In this document: in pieces, positions 24,501 to 36,900 of the stretch
Position numbering within the stretch: position 1 is the stretch's first letter
Layout: every line of letters starts with the position of its first letter
The notes under the pieces: generated by a model
Seen by the model: only the letters and a program-made list of their open reading frames with translations
The model's database searches: none
Told to the model about the DNA's origin: nothing
Source: Geosiphon pyriformis
Lineage: Eukaryota; Glomeromycota; Glomeromycetes; Archaeosporales; Geosiphonaceae
DNA: 64,000 nt
Reading direction: 5' to 3'
Assembly (NCBI GenBank): GCA_016748015.1
Contig: JAAOMT010000762.1
Location: 372,001 to 436,000, forward strand
Translations under genes and position numbers: made by a program

Positions 24501-25218
24501 ATGTTTTTTTGCTTAACAGAAACATTAAAATTCTAAACATTATATGTAACAAACTTTCAAACTAAATTAGTTATTAAGATGAAATAAGTACAAAAAAACT
24601 TGAGCCAGTATACAATAGATTTAACTTTATTAAAACTGAACTAACAAAAGTCTCAAAAGCTATCAATTTCAATTTTAAACCACCTATCTTAGTGATTAAA
24701 ATTTTTAAGCTGTATAAACTTAATACTAAAGTTTTAACCATAACCAAAAAAAAAAGTAGGAACAAAATCTGTAAATTATTTAAAACCATGTTTAAATTTG
24801 AATTCAGACCAAAAGTTAGTGCATCTATTAAAACTTAAGAAGAATAAAAAAAAGTTATTAAAACCAATTTTATACCACTAAGTTTATGCACAATACCAAA
24901 AACTTAATTAATTAGCAGTTCCAAAAAATGTTTCTAAAAAGCCAAACAAATACACAAAAAAAAAATCATCTAGCAAAGCAGATAAAGCTTTTCCAATAAA
25001 ATTTAAACCATCTGAAAAAGAAGAACCAGAACCAAAACCAAACAACAAAATACTAGGAACAAAAGTTATCAAAACTACTTAAGTTTATAACTTGTTACCA
25101 AAAGCAGCAAAGTAAAAAATAAAAACATTTTTTTTGATATACAATTTAGCTAATTAAAAACAATTGCAATTCTTTTAAATATTTTTGTAAATAGATAAAT
25201 AGAAAAACCAGAAGCATT

Positions 25219-26169
25219 ATACTTTAAAGATAAATATTCAAAATACTCACACTTTTTACAGCAAACCAGATTTATTTTAGTTCATAAAAGTTTGACACCA
25301 CTCAGAATAGATTCTGTACAAAAAACTGACTTCAATTTTAATTTAAAGCCAATAACTGCACAATAAACTCTATTACCAGTTTTAAATAACTGGTTAATAA
25401 TGCAAGTTTTTTTACTAGTTTTTTCTAACAGATTACCAAGATTATAAACAATTGTTCTTATAGACAGAATAAACAAAAGTGCTCTAAATTAATTTTTTAA
25501 CATTTAAATATTACAATTTTTTATAGTCTTTGTTATACATACTGAATTTTTCCCAATTAAGAATAACTACTTAAATGCCAAATAATTAGTCTCTTTTAAT
25601 TCAGCAAACTTCATCATAGTCTTCTGTTATAATTCAATAAGTTGTAATTTGATTGACATAATTTGATCATATTCAGTTATTACAGTAACAATTATCTTTT
25701 TTGGTATGTCCATAAGAATTTTTTTGATTACTACAGCCTAATTTGACCTAATCTCTTGTCTTTTAATATTGTTGTTTACAATAATTCTTTTTTTCTGAGC
25801 CAATAATATGGTCTTATTTATGCTCTTTTCTAAAGTAAGTATAGATCTAATGATTTTTTCAAATTTTAAGAAGGTAATAGTTTTTTCAAAACTATTAATT
25901 AATAAAAAATTTTTTTTGATGAGCTGAGTCTTTACTGTTGCTGATTTGTCTTCTATAGCTAAGAAATTAATATTCAAAGCAAAGAATTTTTTGACTAATA
26001 CTTCCACTAGAGCTTTTATTATCTTGAAATTAATTTATTTTCTGTCTAATAAAATACTGAAAATAACTTTCTTCTTTTGAAAGAAAAAGCTGTCAACAAA
26101 ACCATAAAAAATTTTTTTAGATGTCTTTTTCATAGACATATTATTGCTTAAAGCAGCTTTTAAATTCAT
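25219..26169 (-). pseudogene. LINE ORF1 remnant with decayed CCHC knuckle
   Basis: The region includes an 89-codon open piece (26007-25738) and a 64-codon piece (25476-25282). From recalled Glomeromycotina LINE ORF1 proteins I expect RRM-like RNA-binding modules here; that is inference. At 25219-25260 the minus strand reads CKKCEYFEYLSLKY, a C-x2-C-x4-H-x4-C knuckle in which His and the last Cys have both become Tyr, each by a single transition. The protein is non-functional. Confidence 0.55.
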
Positions 26170-26890
26170 AATAAAAGAATTATTAAGTTGAGAAATATTG
26201 AAAGAAAACAGCAAAAGAAAACAAAAAACTTTTTTTTCAAAATTATGTTTTTTGAAAAATTTAAAACATAGGAAAAAAAGAAGTTTTTATAATTTAAATA
26301 TAAATTATTTTTAATATAAAATATATTAATTTTATAAAAATAAATAATAATTGGATTTTATTAAGCAAATAAAAAAATTTTAAGCAAAATAAAAATTTAG
26401 TAACCTAATTTAATGCTTTATAACTTGTAATAACAATATTACAATTGGTTTTACTGTTAAATACAGTTTATTTTAATATAATTTTTGTTAATTTTTAAAA
26501 TAAAACATAATTTGTTGTAAAGTATTATCCAAAAAATAATTAATACAAATTTTTAAAATTTTTTTGTTTAATAATTTTTTGAGTTTTATAATTAAATAAA
26601 CCTTTACTGCATTTTTTATTATTAATTAAACTTAATTATAGCTAATTGTTATTTGCCAATTATTTTGGTTTTATCTTTTCCAAATATTTTTAAGACTGTA
26701 ATCACTTTTTATGCCAAAAATTTTCAAAAAATATTTCTTTGCAGGACTTTTTTTGACTCAACATCTGTAATTTCTTCATTAATTGCCACCAATACAATTT
26801 AATGTTTTTTGCTGTTGAAATTGCTTTTAACATAACTGCTTTAACAATTAATGATACAAGTTCTATAATTACCTAATTGGAAAGACAACC
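26170..26890. other. AT-rich spacer upstream of the LINE, no gene seen
   Basis: Extremely A/T-rich sequence with homopolymer runs and no open frame of note. The left part is probably the 5' end of the LINE. It marks the transition from decayed transposon DNA to the gene island. Confidence 0.5.
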
Positions 26891-27490
26891 TATGAAAGCG
26901 ATCGATTGTAAATCACTGTTGGGAGAACATCGAGACATGTGGCTTAATCTACTTCCAAGGATAACAGAAAATTTGCAAGATCCGTTCAATGCAAGCCAAA
27001 CTTGAAGGCAAAATAAGATGCAAAGTTCGAAGCTAATTGGAAAGTCAATTTAACGCCATGCACTACACCAACCAAAGCCCTCAGAAAAAAAGGAAAAAGT
27101 TCAGAAATTAAATTTTACTGTATAGGTTTTAGATTTCCCTTTATCTTCAAACGGCTTTTTATAATTGTGAATTGGCAAGTCAAAAAACCTGCAACTAATG
27201 TAATTGAATCTTCTTAAGATTCATATTATTCAACATGAGCTCAAGAGATATGTACCAAACAGAAGTAACGGAAGGTTAATAGTTGTGTACAGTGGGCAAT
27301 GGAATTTGCACCATATTTAAGCTGGTCACTGAAATTTCTTCATAATAGATTTTGGTACATCCCCTGTATCCTTTACTGGTTACTCGAGTAGCTTCTTCAT
27401 CAAAGAATTGTGCATTTCCTGGACATCCTCCGAGTCTCTTTGCACGGTATTTATTAAATGTGTGATTCCCTGCTGCTCGTCTGCTAGCAC
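26891..27490. other. Normal-composition flank 3' of the nucleoporin gene, unassigned
   Basis: Base composition and CpG content jump back to gene-like values here. It probably contains the 3' UTR of the nucleoporin transcript. A minus-strand frame stays open for about 77 codons from 27509 to 27276 but begins at TTG, overlaps the nucleoporin stop and shows no recognised domain. A 37-codon plus-strand frame starts with ATG at 26892. Neither is convincing as a gene; a leftover exon of another gene is possible. Confidence 0.35.
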
Positions 27491-29690
27491 CTATAGTCCA
27501 TAAGAGCAATTAAACATTGAGTCGAGGCGTCTAACTAAAGATCTTTGAATCGAGTCCCCTACCTCAATAATTGATCCCAATTGCCGCTCATCCACTACAT
27601 TATATTTTTGTGTTGGTATTTGTGAACTCATTTGGACTTTCATAATACTAGCCTGTGTGTTGAGTTGTTCTAATTTTTGTAATGGTCGTTGGAGTCTTTG
27701 TTGAATTCGCTCTAATTCTGCTTGCGTCCTTTCGTCTTCTGGTCGGAATGCTTTGCCTTGAAGTTTCTTCAAATGCAACTGCTTCATTACCTAAGGAAAA
27801 AAGAAAGCAAGAAAAAAATTAAGAAATTTCAAAAAACTTTGGAAAATAGTTACAACCTTAACTTACAGTTATCATCCGCTGCGTTATTTCCAAGGTTTTT
27901 TGTTTACATTGGTCAATTTTAACTAAATTTTCCATGTGATGTTTATCTTGCATATTTTTTATTTGTCGTTCTAGTTCCTAAATTATGTAGAAATAGAATA
28001 TTATTATCAATTTTAGTATAAACAACTAATCAAATGAAATTGTATACCTCGAGCTTCGTTTTACACATCTCTGAAAACTTTTGTTCGAATTCAATTCGTT
28101 TCTTGACACCATCAAAGCCTATAGAAAGAACTGGCACCAAGCTAATAACCGAGAGAAACACAGAATAAAAATCATGATGATGATGATGATGATGATTATA
28201 TTGAGTATACAAGAGCTCACTTTACCATGAGGGATCTGGATTTTCTTTTTGTGCTTTTTCCCAGAGGATCGACGGTCGATCGGTTGGCGGTCCATAAGCC
28301 TTCATGTCTTTAGGATGAACCATGCTATAGAAGTAATGCTGTGAAGAGAATATATACAATTATATTTTCAAAAAAAAATTGTAAAAAAGATGGTAATTTA
28401 AATTTACCTGAAATTTGTATTCAAGAGATGTTGGATCCCAAGCACTGCCAAGTTCAACCAACTTTTCAAAAGGGGATTTTTCAACCGAACCTGGATTTTG
28501 GGAGAAATAGATCCCATAATATTTCGCGTGAGTGTTTAGAGACGTCCAATCAACAGTGACCTTTTATAAGGATACGTCGTTGCTGTATGAGCGAAGGATA
28601 TCTTCAATTTGCAACTGGATATTAAAAATAAATGTCAGGAAATGTCTTTACCAGCTAATTGCTGCTGCTGCTGCTGTTGTAGATATAATTGTTGTTGTGT
28701 GGTATTCATACCCAAAATCGAAGAGGTATTTCCCCCTGTAAAAGAAAACCCATTGGCAGCCGTTGAAGCAGCTGGTGGGTTAAATGAAGAAGAATTTAGA
28801 GATGGGGTGGTTGTGGTCGTGGATGGAAAAAACCAAGTCGGTTTTTGAGCACCAAATGTCCCTCCTGTAGCTGCAGGCTGCCCGAATCCACTAAACGTAT
28901 TTGACTGTGGTCCCGTACTTCCAATTCCAAAAGGTGTTGATTGTTGAGTTGATTGTGTATTAGTACCAAATATTCCGCCACTTCCACCTGTTCCAAAACC
29001 AGAAGCAGGTGCTGTTGTTTGATTTCCCGCAAATCCACTAAACCCAAACATAGGTTTTGATGGAGTGACTGCAGGGAAGGAGAAAGCATTTGTCTGCGTT
29101 TGTTGCTGAGCGCCAAACCCACCAAAACCCCCAGTATTGTTTGATGGCTGTGTAATAAAACCAAAAATTGACGAACTTGTCTTTGCTGGGGCACCAAACG
29201 AACCAAAACCAGTTGGAGCTGCTGTCGAAGCAGCAGCGCCGAAGGCTCCACTGCCAAAAGCGGGTTGAATATTACTACTAAAGGTTCCACCAAACGCACC
29301 TGGAGCGTTCCCAAAGCCACTTCCGGAACTAGCTTGAGTAAGACCAAAGGCACCAGCACCTGTGTTTCCGAAGGCTCCAACTCCTGGACCTCCGCTTGCA
29401 CCCAACGTAGACGGAAGATTGCTGAAACCTGTCCCTCCTCCTAAACCTCCGCTTGCTCCAAAACCGCCAGTCGCAGTTCCAAAACCAGCGGTGTTAGTCC
29501 CAAAACTACGAGTATTTCCAAAACCACCACCACCCCCAAATCCTGTGTTGGCGGCTGTAGCAGCGGGTGTCGCTCCAAAGCCAAATGCAGCGGTATTTTG
29601 TTGGAGATTTGACCCGAAACCATTCCCACCAAAGCCTGTATTGCCTGTGGTGGTGGAAGCGGGAAAGCCAGAGCCAAAGCCGAACGACAT
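27491..29690 (-). CDS. NUP57: FG-repeat nucleoporin, Nup54/Nup57 family
   Basis: Subunit of the central channel (Nup62/Nsp1) complex of the nuclear pore; its FG repeats form the permeability barrier and bind transport receptors, and its helical part assembles with partners. Rebuilt exons: 28652-29690, 28408-28490, 28226-28338, 28048-28141, 27867-27977, 27491-27790; 579 codons with frame kept and GT-AG ends. Residues 1-346 are FG/GFG-rich with a poly-Gln end. Then come SAWDPTSLEYKFQ and HYFYSMVHPKD, ENPDPSCLVPV and GFDGVKKRIEFEQ, typical of the family, followed by coiled coil with LQGKAFRPEDERTQAEL. The ATG follows CAAGA. Intron 1 (161 nt) was chosen because smaller-intron alternatives hit an in-frame TAA or lose frame. 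The C-terminus after IIEV is short and may differ from relatives. Confidence 0.9.
28174..28196. repeat. (ATG)n microsatellite in intron 3 of the nucleoporin gene
   Basis: Seven to eight ATG/TGA-phase units in a row, lying wholly inside the 84-nt intron 28142-28225 and therefore without coding effect. The antisense frame would give a His run, which is a shadow. Confidence 0.85.
28660..28699 (-). repeat. CAG/CAA repeat coding for a Gln tract
   Basis: Imperfect CAA/CAG run at the end of nucleoporin exon 1, coding for two Gln blocks split by Leu-Tyr-Leu. It links the FG region to the structured part, just upstream of the first intron. Confidence 0.85.
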
Positions 29691-29940
29691 TCTTGTAGAA
29701 GGTAAACGTTAGGACTAGAAGAAATAAGGGACTGCGCAAAGGCTTAACAGTCAACTACAAGGACACAATTTTGTATTATCATTATCATAAATTGATGACT
29801 AAATTTTAAATTAATCGAAAAATGAATATTAAAATCGAGAAAATCTACAGGGTTTTAGAAATTGTGATCATTAAAAATCAAACAAAATTTTATGCACAAG
29901 TATAATTAGCCAGTTCAAATTAAAAACTATTGCTCGATGT
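29691..29940 (-). promoter_or_regulatory. Intergenic region: MON1 3' end and nucleoporin promoter
   Basis: Only 250 bp separate the MON1 stop from the nucleoporin start, both on the minus strand, so it must hold the MON1 3' UTR/poly(A) signal and the nucleoporin promoter. A/T-rich stretches are present but no specific TATA or factor site can be assigned with confidence. Confidence 0.5.
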
Positions 29941-32878
29941 TCAAAAAACTGGTGAATGCAAGATAAAAAAAGTGCTCTCCTCTTTTTTAATCCATCTTAA
30001 CAATCCATTTACAGAAGCAATCAAAGCGGATTTGGGAACCAGAGGCCCAAATGCGGCGTAGAGTTCGAAACTTGCCGTAATCTGCACGAGAAACTTGGTT
30101 AAAAATAAGGAGCTTCAAAAATAAACAACAAAAAAATCAAAGTGAAGTATATACCCATCCTAAGATTGTCTCTGTTGAACTCACGCAGTAATGTACTCTG
30201 AGTGGCCGTATTCGGGAATGCATACGATCATGGGTATAACGATATAACTTGAACAATCTAGAAAAATGAAAGTAATTTTATTAAAACGAGTTGAAATGAA
30301 ATTCATCAGGAACAAATAACTTCTAAAGGAACCCATTTTCCTGTCTCAATTTTACGTATTTAATGAAGTGCTATGAAGCCTTTTTCGAGTTCTAACCTCA
30401 TATAATTTGAGTTTTTACTTACTTTCGCCTTTCTCTTGGAGTATTAAATTTAGTAAAGGCTGGCGATGTGTATTGAACATGGGTTTTTGATTTATAAATA
30501 AAATGACGAAGACCAGGTATCCCAACATCCGCTGAAAAAAATTAAAAAGCCTTTTAAAAAGAATGAACAAGATGAGAAGCCTTGATTAATAAATCTATTT
30601 GTTTTAAAATACCAATTGAATAACCATCAGCTTGAGTTGATTCTTCCAAATCTCGAAGTGCATTTGTTGATGAAAGTTGCTATATTTGGTTAAGGAGTGT
30701 TTTAATTTAGAGAAATTAAAGGATTATGATAAGCTTTGAGCGGTCTTACCTCTACTATAGTCCTTTTGGCTTCGGATAGCTCGAAAAATTTATCTCTATC
30801 CGGCGAAATTAACAATAAGCATATATCTGAAGCAATATAGCAAACGTAAGCGTGTAAAAATCCCTTGTTATTGAACTTTGGAAGACATATAGGGGTCCAC
30901 GATTCGGCCGATCGAAACGTGGATGAGCCGTTGATCATATTAAAAATCAGATGAAGATCTGAAAGCATAATATCCAATTATAATCATAGAAATCACGAAG
31001 TCAAATCAAGTGGTTAAATATAGAAATACCGGCTGGATGAAGACTGTGTTTTCTTGGCCTTAATAAGGTTATCAGCTTATTATTCGCTATCATCATGGCG
31101 TACAAGAGATCCTGTGTTACAATTTCCAAGATGAACTAAAATATCAAGCAAAAAGGATCGGTGTATTTTAACGAATTACCTTTGATTTTACAAGTTGCAT
31201 TGAGGCACCAATTTTATCCCTCAACTCTTTTGGCATCCGTACACATTGAATTGAACCCAACATAAAACCTGGGTCATCACTTAGACAGTTAGAAAGATTA
31301 TCTAAAAAGATCTCGGTTCCTAAACAAATTAGCAACATATAAATGGCAAGAATATTATAAACTAATTAAGAAATATTTATCTGTTCCATATTTTCACAAA
31401 AAATGCTAATGATATATCTACCTCCAAGTAGCCTTCGTAGATCAAAATTGATTCGTTGATCGAAAATCTTTGTCAATTGAGATGAGGTGAGGACACTCAA
31501 TATTGTGTTATATAAATAATTTAACTGATCACGCAACTTTAAATAAGGAATATTATAGAGTCAGATTACAATATAAAGAAAAAAATTTGATGAAAATGAA
31601 AGTGGAGGTAAAAAAGCCTTAAATTACCTGAGATTCGGATTCATTTGTCCGAGAAACTGCAACAAGATATAAAGGACCCTTCAGCAAAAACACAAATTTA
31701 TGCTGTCCCGCATTGATACACCTAAAAGACTGACAAAACTTAATAAAAAAAGCCACAAAAATAAGAAGAAAATAATAGCTACCGAATCGAGTCATCTGCA
31801 TCTGCAAAGAAGGAAACTATAGCTTGGACTACACCCATATAGCTTGATATGCGCGATTCGTCACCATATCTGTGTTATACATCAAACAAACGGAAAGACC
31901 AAGTTAGAAAGGGATCAATAATTGAATGCCGGATAAGACCCTATTAATTACATTCACCATAAACAAAATACCGTGTATAAATGGGTTTTCCAGAGCTACT
32001 CAGAATGAAAAAGTGTTTTCGGTGCCGAGACCACGTTAAGGACTGAGGATCTGTTAGAATTCCCAGACAAGAGGAATTGTTTACAAAAAATTAGATCGTA
32101 ACATTTTGATGGTTTCATTCGTTTTTGACTATTGATCTAAAATGCAATGAAAAATAAACCTTCATGAACAAATTTGCGTCGATAACCAGAATATTGATCA
32201 TCTAAAGAAAGAACAGATGTGTCACGACTTCTGGAGTGGCCATTCAAGCCATTATTAATACCACCATTCCATTCGGAAGACGAATCCGAATCTGAAAGTC
32301 ATTGAAAAAATGTGTAAGGGTTTTTCTATGTTGTAGAGATGAAAAAGGCTCACATTGAGAATATTAGTGGTAAACCCACCAACGCATTCTTCAATGGGAT
32401 CAAGCATTCCTCCCTCTGAAATTATATCATGATCAAAATGACCACTCAGCAAGGGACTTTTTTGGCCGTTCAAAATATTTTTCCCATTCCCAGCACTTGC
32501 ATAAAGTCGCTGGGAGTGTTGCTCACTATTGTTGGACATTGAAGAATTTGATCGATTCATCAAACCGATCAAAAGACCATCAACGCCTACTTCCTTTGTG
32601 CCGCCAACTCCTCCTAGTTCAATTTTATTGGAGATTGCATTAAAGCTTTTTACAGAAGATCCCGCAGAAGAAGGGCTATAAGCCGGAATAGAAGAATGAT
32701 CCAATGAAAGCTGAGTAGTGGGCTTCGACTTTAAAGAAGAAATTGTGGCCCGTGGCTTTAAAGTGGGGGAAATTTGGTTCTCTGAAATTACAACGCTGGT
32801 ATTAGAATCGGAAAAGAAATCTTCGATTATTGGAGAAATAGGAGACAACAATGGACTTCTACTGGAAGGAAGAGACAT
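29941..32878 (-). CDS. MON1: Vacuolar fusion protein MON1 (Mon1-Ccz1 Rab7 GEF subunit)
   Basis: With Ccz1, Mon1 forms the guanine nucleotide exchange factor that activates Rab7/Ypt7 on late endosomes, autophagosomes and vacuoles. Thirteen exons rebuilt by GT-AG splicing with frame kept: 32380-32878, 32160-32291, 31972-32050, 31783-31869, 31628-31721, 31422-31536, 31180-31319, 31030-31135, 30750-30958, 30613-30679, 30423-30531, 30155-30257, 29941-30081; 626 codons. Residues 1-165 are Ser-rich and probably disordered. Then the family signature appears: [52 protein letters not shown] (first longin domain), [19 protein letters not shown] (second), and [10 protein letters not shown] with the ending [10 protein letters not shown] (third). 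The exon 1 donor (GTGGGT) was chosen because the GTGAGC downstream breaks frame. Length fits fungal Mon1. Confidence 0.95.
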
Positions 32879-33900
32879 TTTTATGTAAGCACACGAATGT
32901 CAAAGAAAGTTTGCACTTTAATTTGAAATAAAGTATAATTGTTGTATTATTTAATATTAAATTATAAATGTTTTGTAAAAATGTGAAATATTATTAAATA
33001 AAAATTTATACAAATAATTTTTTTGTTTTTTAAGTATATAAATTTTATAATTACAGTTAAAAAAAATTTTATATTATATTATAATTGCTATTAAAATAAG
33101 CAAATACAAAAAGCTTTTTTTAATATATTAATTAAAAAAAATTGGAAATACATTATAAACTTTCTTTTTTATATTATTTTTAAACCAACAATTTAATAAA
33201 ACATTATATAAAAAAAACTTAGTACAATTTTTAGTTTTTTAATAAAAACACAAATAATTGTTTTATAAAAAATAAAACATTTTTAATAAACTAAAAAAAG
33301 ATATAAAATATTTTTATTTTATTTTTTTATTATGCTTTAATAAAGTGTAATTTTATTATATAATAAATATACTAAATTAAACATATTTTTTATATGTAAT
33401 TAATTATTTAAATTTATTAAAACCAAACTATAGTAAATTTACAAAAGCAAACTTATTTAAAACAATTATTTTTGTATAATTATTATTACTAAAAATTAAA
33501 CTAGTTAATTGTATTATTATAATTAAAAAACCATAATTTTTATTAATTATTATATGTATTAAATAAATAATATTATATAATTAATTATTTTATTTTTAAA
33601 TAATAATTATTGATTTAATTATTAATTTTTTTTAATAATTATATAAGTAATAAATCTTTTAATTATAAAAATACATAAAATAAATAATATAATAAAAATA
33701 AAAATTACATATTTAATATAATTTTTATATTACTTATTTTATTTTTTTAAATATCTAAATATTTTTATTATTATTATATTTAATAAGTAAAATTTAAATA
33801 CTGCTTAGTATAATATATTAAATTAAATAATTTAAATTATATATAAATCATATATTTAATTACATATAACCAGTTATTCAAACTAATTAAGACAATATTA
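32879..33900. other. AT-rich spacer upstream of MON1
   Basis: The first 60 bp before the MON1 ATG are the likely promoter/5' UTR. Beyond about 32940 the sequence becomes almost only A and T with no open frames or recognisable repeats. It separates the gene island from the second LINE copy. Confidence 0.5.
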
Positions 33901-36900
33901 AGTATTTATATAAACAAAAACCATGTTTTTAATACTTAAAAAAAATGAACATAACTTATATATATTAAAACTTATATCAAAAGCTTTAATAATATTAAGT
34001 ATTTTAACTATATTTTTAAACAAAACAAATAATATATTAGTAATATCTATAGAAATAGTTTTATTATGTAGAATCAAATTACTTTTATTTATAAATATCT
34101 AGTATTTAAAATAAATAAGCCAAATATTATTTCTATAAGCCAATTTAAATTTATGTACAAAATTTATAATTTTATGACTAATAATTTTAATATCTTTGAA
34201 AATCAAAACAGTTTTCAAAATGTATTTCTTAAAAACAAACTTTTTATATAAAACTATATACACAATAGTATTAAAAAAACATAAAAACAATAATTAAAAA
34301 ATACATAAAAATAATCTAAGCTAATTAAAAAATGTTTTTTAAATGACTATATAATTATTTAACAATTTTTTATAAGCACTACTATCTATTTTATAAAAGA
34401 AAATATAATCTGAAAACTTAATATTCTTATAAAGTAAATAAACTATATTATAATAATACTTATTATATAACTACTTATAAATAGTTATTAATAATTTATA
34501 ATATAAGATTTTTATAAATTAAAAATATGTATTAGTTATAGACTTACTTATAAATTCAATAAACATATAAGAATTAAAATACTATATTAATAATAATCTA
34601 ATATAATTTATATTTTTAAGTAAGCTATTTTCTAAAACTCTAAATTCAAATTTAATCTTCTAATAAACATAATAAATAGCCTAAAAATTTTTACAAATAA
34701 AATGTCTTGTATTTTCTAAAATTATTTTATTATTAATTTTAATAAATAATTTTATATATAAGCAAAAAGCACCAAATTTAAAAAAAAGCAGTATTAATTA
34801 ATATATTAGCTTTTTTATTGTCTAAAACATTCAAGTGTTCTTTAATTTTATGTTAATTAACATTTAAATTTTTTTTTAATAATGTTTACAATATATTAAC
34901 ACTTGATTTAACAACAATTATAAAAGTTTAACAAAACCAAATTTAACTTTAATTTATATTTATCCAAAGTTATTTGGCTATCAAAAAATACCTTAACTAT
35001 ATTAAAAAAAAAACACTCTTTAAAACAAGTATAATAGTCTATAATTTTATTATAATAAAGAAAACTAAATTAGATATATTAATACCTAAATCCAAATTTA
35101 TATTCTTAAAAAAAGCTATAACACTAGCTTTTATATTAAAAGTATTTAAATTACTTAGAAAACTATCAGTTTAAACAAAAAAACAAATCATATTAGTATT
35201 AAGTAGTTAGTTATAAACAATGTTAAATTCACAAAAACTACAAATTTTTAAAGATTAAGGTCTAATAGCCAAAGACAAGTTATTAAGACAAGAGTTCAAT
35301 TTAACAAAAAATTTAACAAAAAAAACAAATTAACCAAGAACAAAGCTATAAGAGTCCAACTTTTTCCAATGTTTAAAAATTTTTTAATTAAAAACTATGC
35401 TCTTTTTATTATACAAATGTTTAATAAAACAACACCAAATTATTTGAGTGAAAAAAAATTTCAAAAAACAGATCCACCCAAGATTGTTAACATAGAAATA
35501 TTATTTTAAAAGTAAAATACTAAATACAAAAAATTGTTCAAAAATAAGTTATATTCATAAAAAATATAAATCACACTTATCAAAAAATTATTAGATAAAC
35601 TGATTTTAATACAAACTAAAAAACACAAAAAGTAGTAAAAAAACCAGTTTAAAATTTGTAAATGAAGAAATTTATTGTTAAACAAATAATTCAAAATGTC
35701 ATGTACATTAAAAAAACACAGTACAAATATTAACTTGTCTTTAATTTATATTTGAATAAAAGTTTTTAGATCATAAAAAGAAAGATAATAGATTGTATTA
35801 CATAGAAAATCCAAAAACAAACATAATTTTGATTTTAAATTCTTACAAATTACAGTATTTTATTTATTATACACACTATTAGAAACAAAACTGAATTGAA
35901 TTTTATAACTAATAATAAAATATAATATTACCAAAACTATATATAAAAACTGTTTATTAAAAATAGTTTTCTTTAATATAATATTAGCAAAAAATTTGAT
36001 ATTTAAGTAGGCTTTTACTAAACTAAACTTTAATAAGTCTTTTATTAACAAAAAAATATTTAAATATTAATAAGATTCCTTTTTTTTTGCAATAAAAATT
36101 AACAGACTACTAATTAATAAAAAAAAGTTTATAATTTTATAGTTAATTAGAATAATTACTATTTTGTTATTATTAATTAAAATATTATTAATTTAAAAAA
36201 ATTTATTTGCAATATCTAAAATATGCTAAATTACTGTCTAACTATATTTAATCCAAATTATATTATTAACAAAAATACCAATAACTAAAAATAATATCAA
36301 ACTAGTTTGAATCTTAATTTGACTAATTTTAATAACAAACTTAGAATTAATTTTGTAGTTATATATACACTTCTGTTTCTTAACATTATATAAAAAAAAG
36401 TTATAGAAAATATACCAAAAAAGAGATAAAAAAACTTTATTTTGATTTAGTTTATTATAAATACAGTATTTATCTATTAAGCCAAAATCAGTTATAATTT
36501 AATTGACATAATTATTGTAAATACTACCAAAAAAGCTAACAAATCTGTTATATATCTTAATTTTTAACTTACAGAATTATGTACTTTATATATGTTTTAT
36601 AAAACCAGCCAAAGTTTATAATTTTTTTCCAAAGCAACTTTTACTATTAAATTAATCATGAAAATAAAAGATTAAGTTATTATATCTTTAAAAACTAAAA
36701 AATTATTTTCATAAAAAACATTTAATTTGCTAAAAAAATTTTATCAAAAAAATCTTAAAAAAAACTTTTCAAGTCATTTCAATTAAAATAATAAGTCAAA
36801 TATTTATTAAAACTTCCTTTTATTTATATAGTTTAAATATCATTAAAACCCAGATTTTTTTTCAAGATTAAAAAACAAATTTATACATTAAACAAAAATT

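Larger units (their letters stand above)
23174..26169 (-). mobile_element. LINE fragment, 5' part (ORF1 and endonuclease), copy L3
   Basis: On the minus strand an ORF1 starts at an ATG at 26169. It reads through a nucleic-acid-binding type ORF1 with a CCHC knuckle (25219-25260), a coiled-coil-like segment (24789-24574) and an APE-type endonuclease region with a DFNEN motif (24125-24139). It ends at the D LTR in a segment (23398-23183) that precedes the RT. It is colinear with 37130-40300 in the second LINE copy. All frames carry many stops. Together with 1-1705 it could be one LINE split by the LTR-element nest. Confidence 0.65.

Noticed and set aside
26170-26890. tRNA or other small RNA gene in the spacers
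   Set aside because: No cloverleaf-like arms with matching A and B box signals were found by eye here or in 32879-33900; a covariance-model search would be needed to exclude them fully.
27722-27922. Plus-strand 66-codon frame
   Set aside because: Antisense to the nucleoporin coiled coil and an intron; no domain or homologous copy.
28030-28212. His-run ORF around 28174-28196
   Set aside because: It starts in an intron microsatellite; the conserved part of this frame is simply nucleoporin exon 4.
28796-29712. Long open frames on both strands over the FG region (Pro/Lys-rich plus-strand frame, Leu/Gln-rich minus frame)
   Set aside because: They are shadows of the repetitive FG-coding exon; the frame starting at 29690 joins by splicing to the conserved nucleoporin domain.
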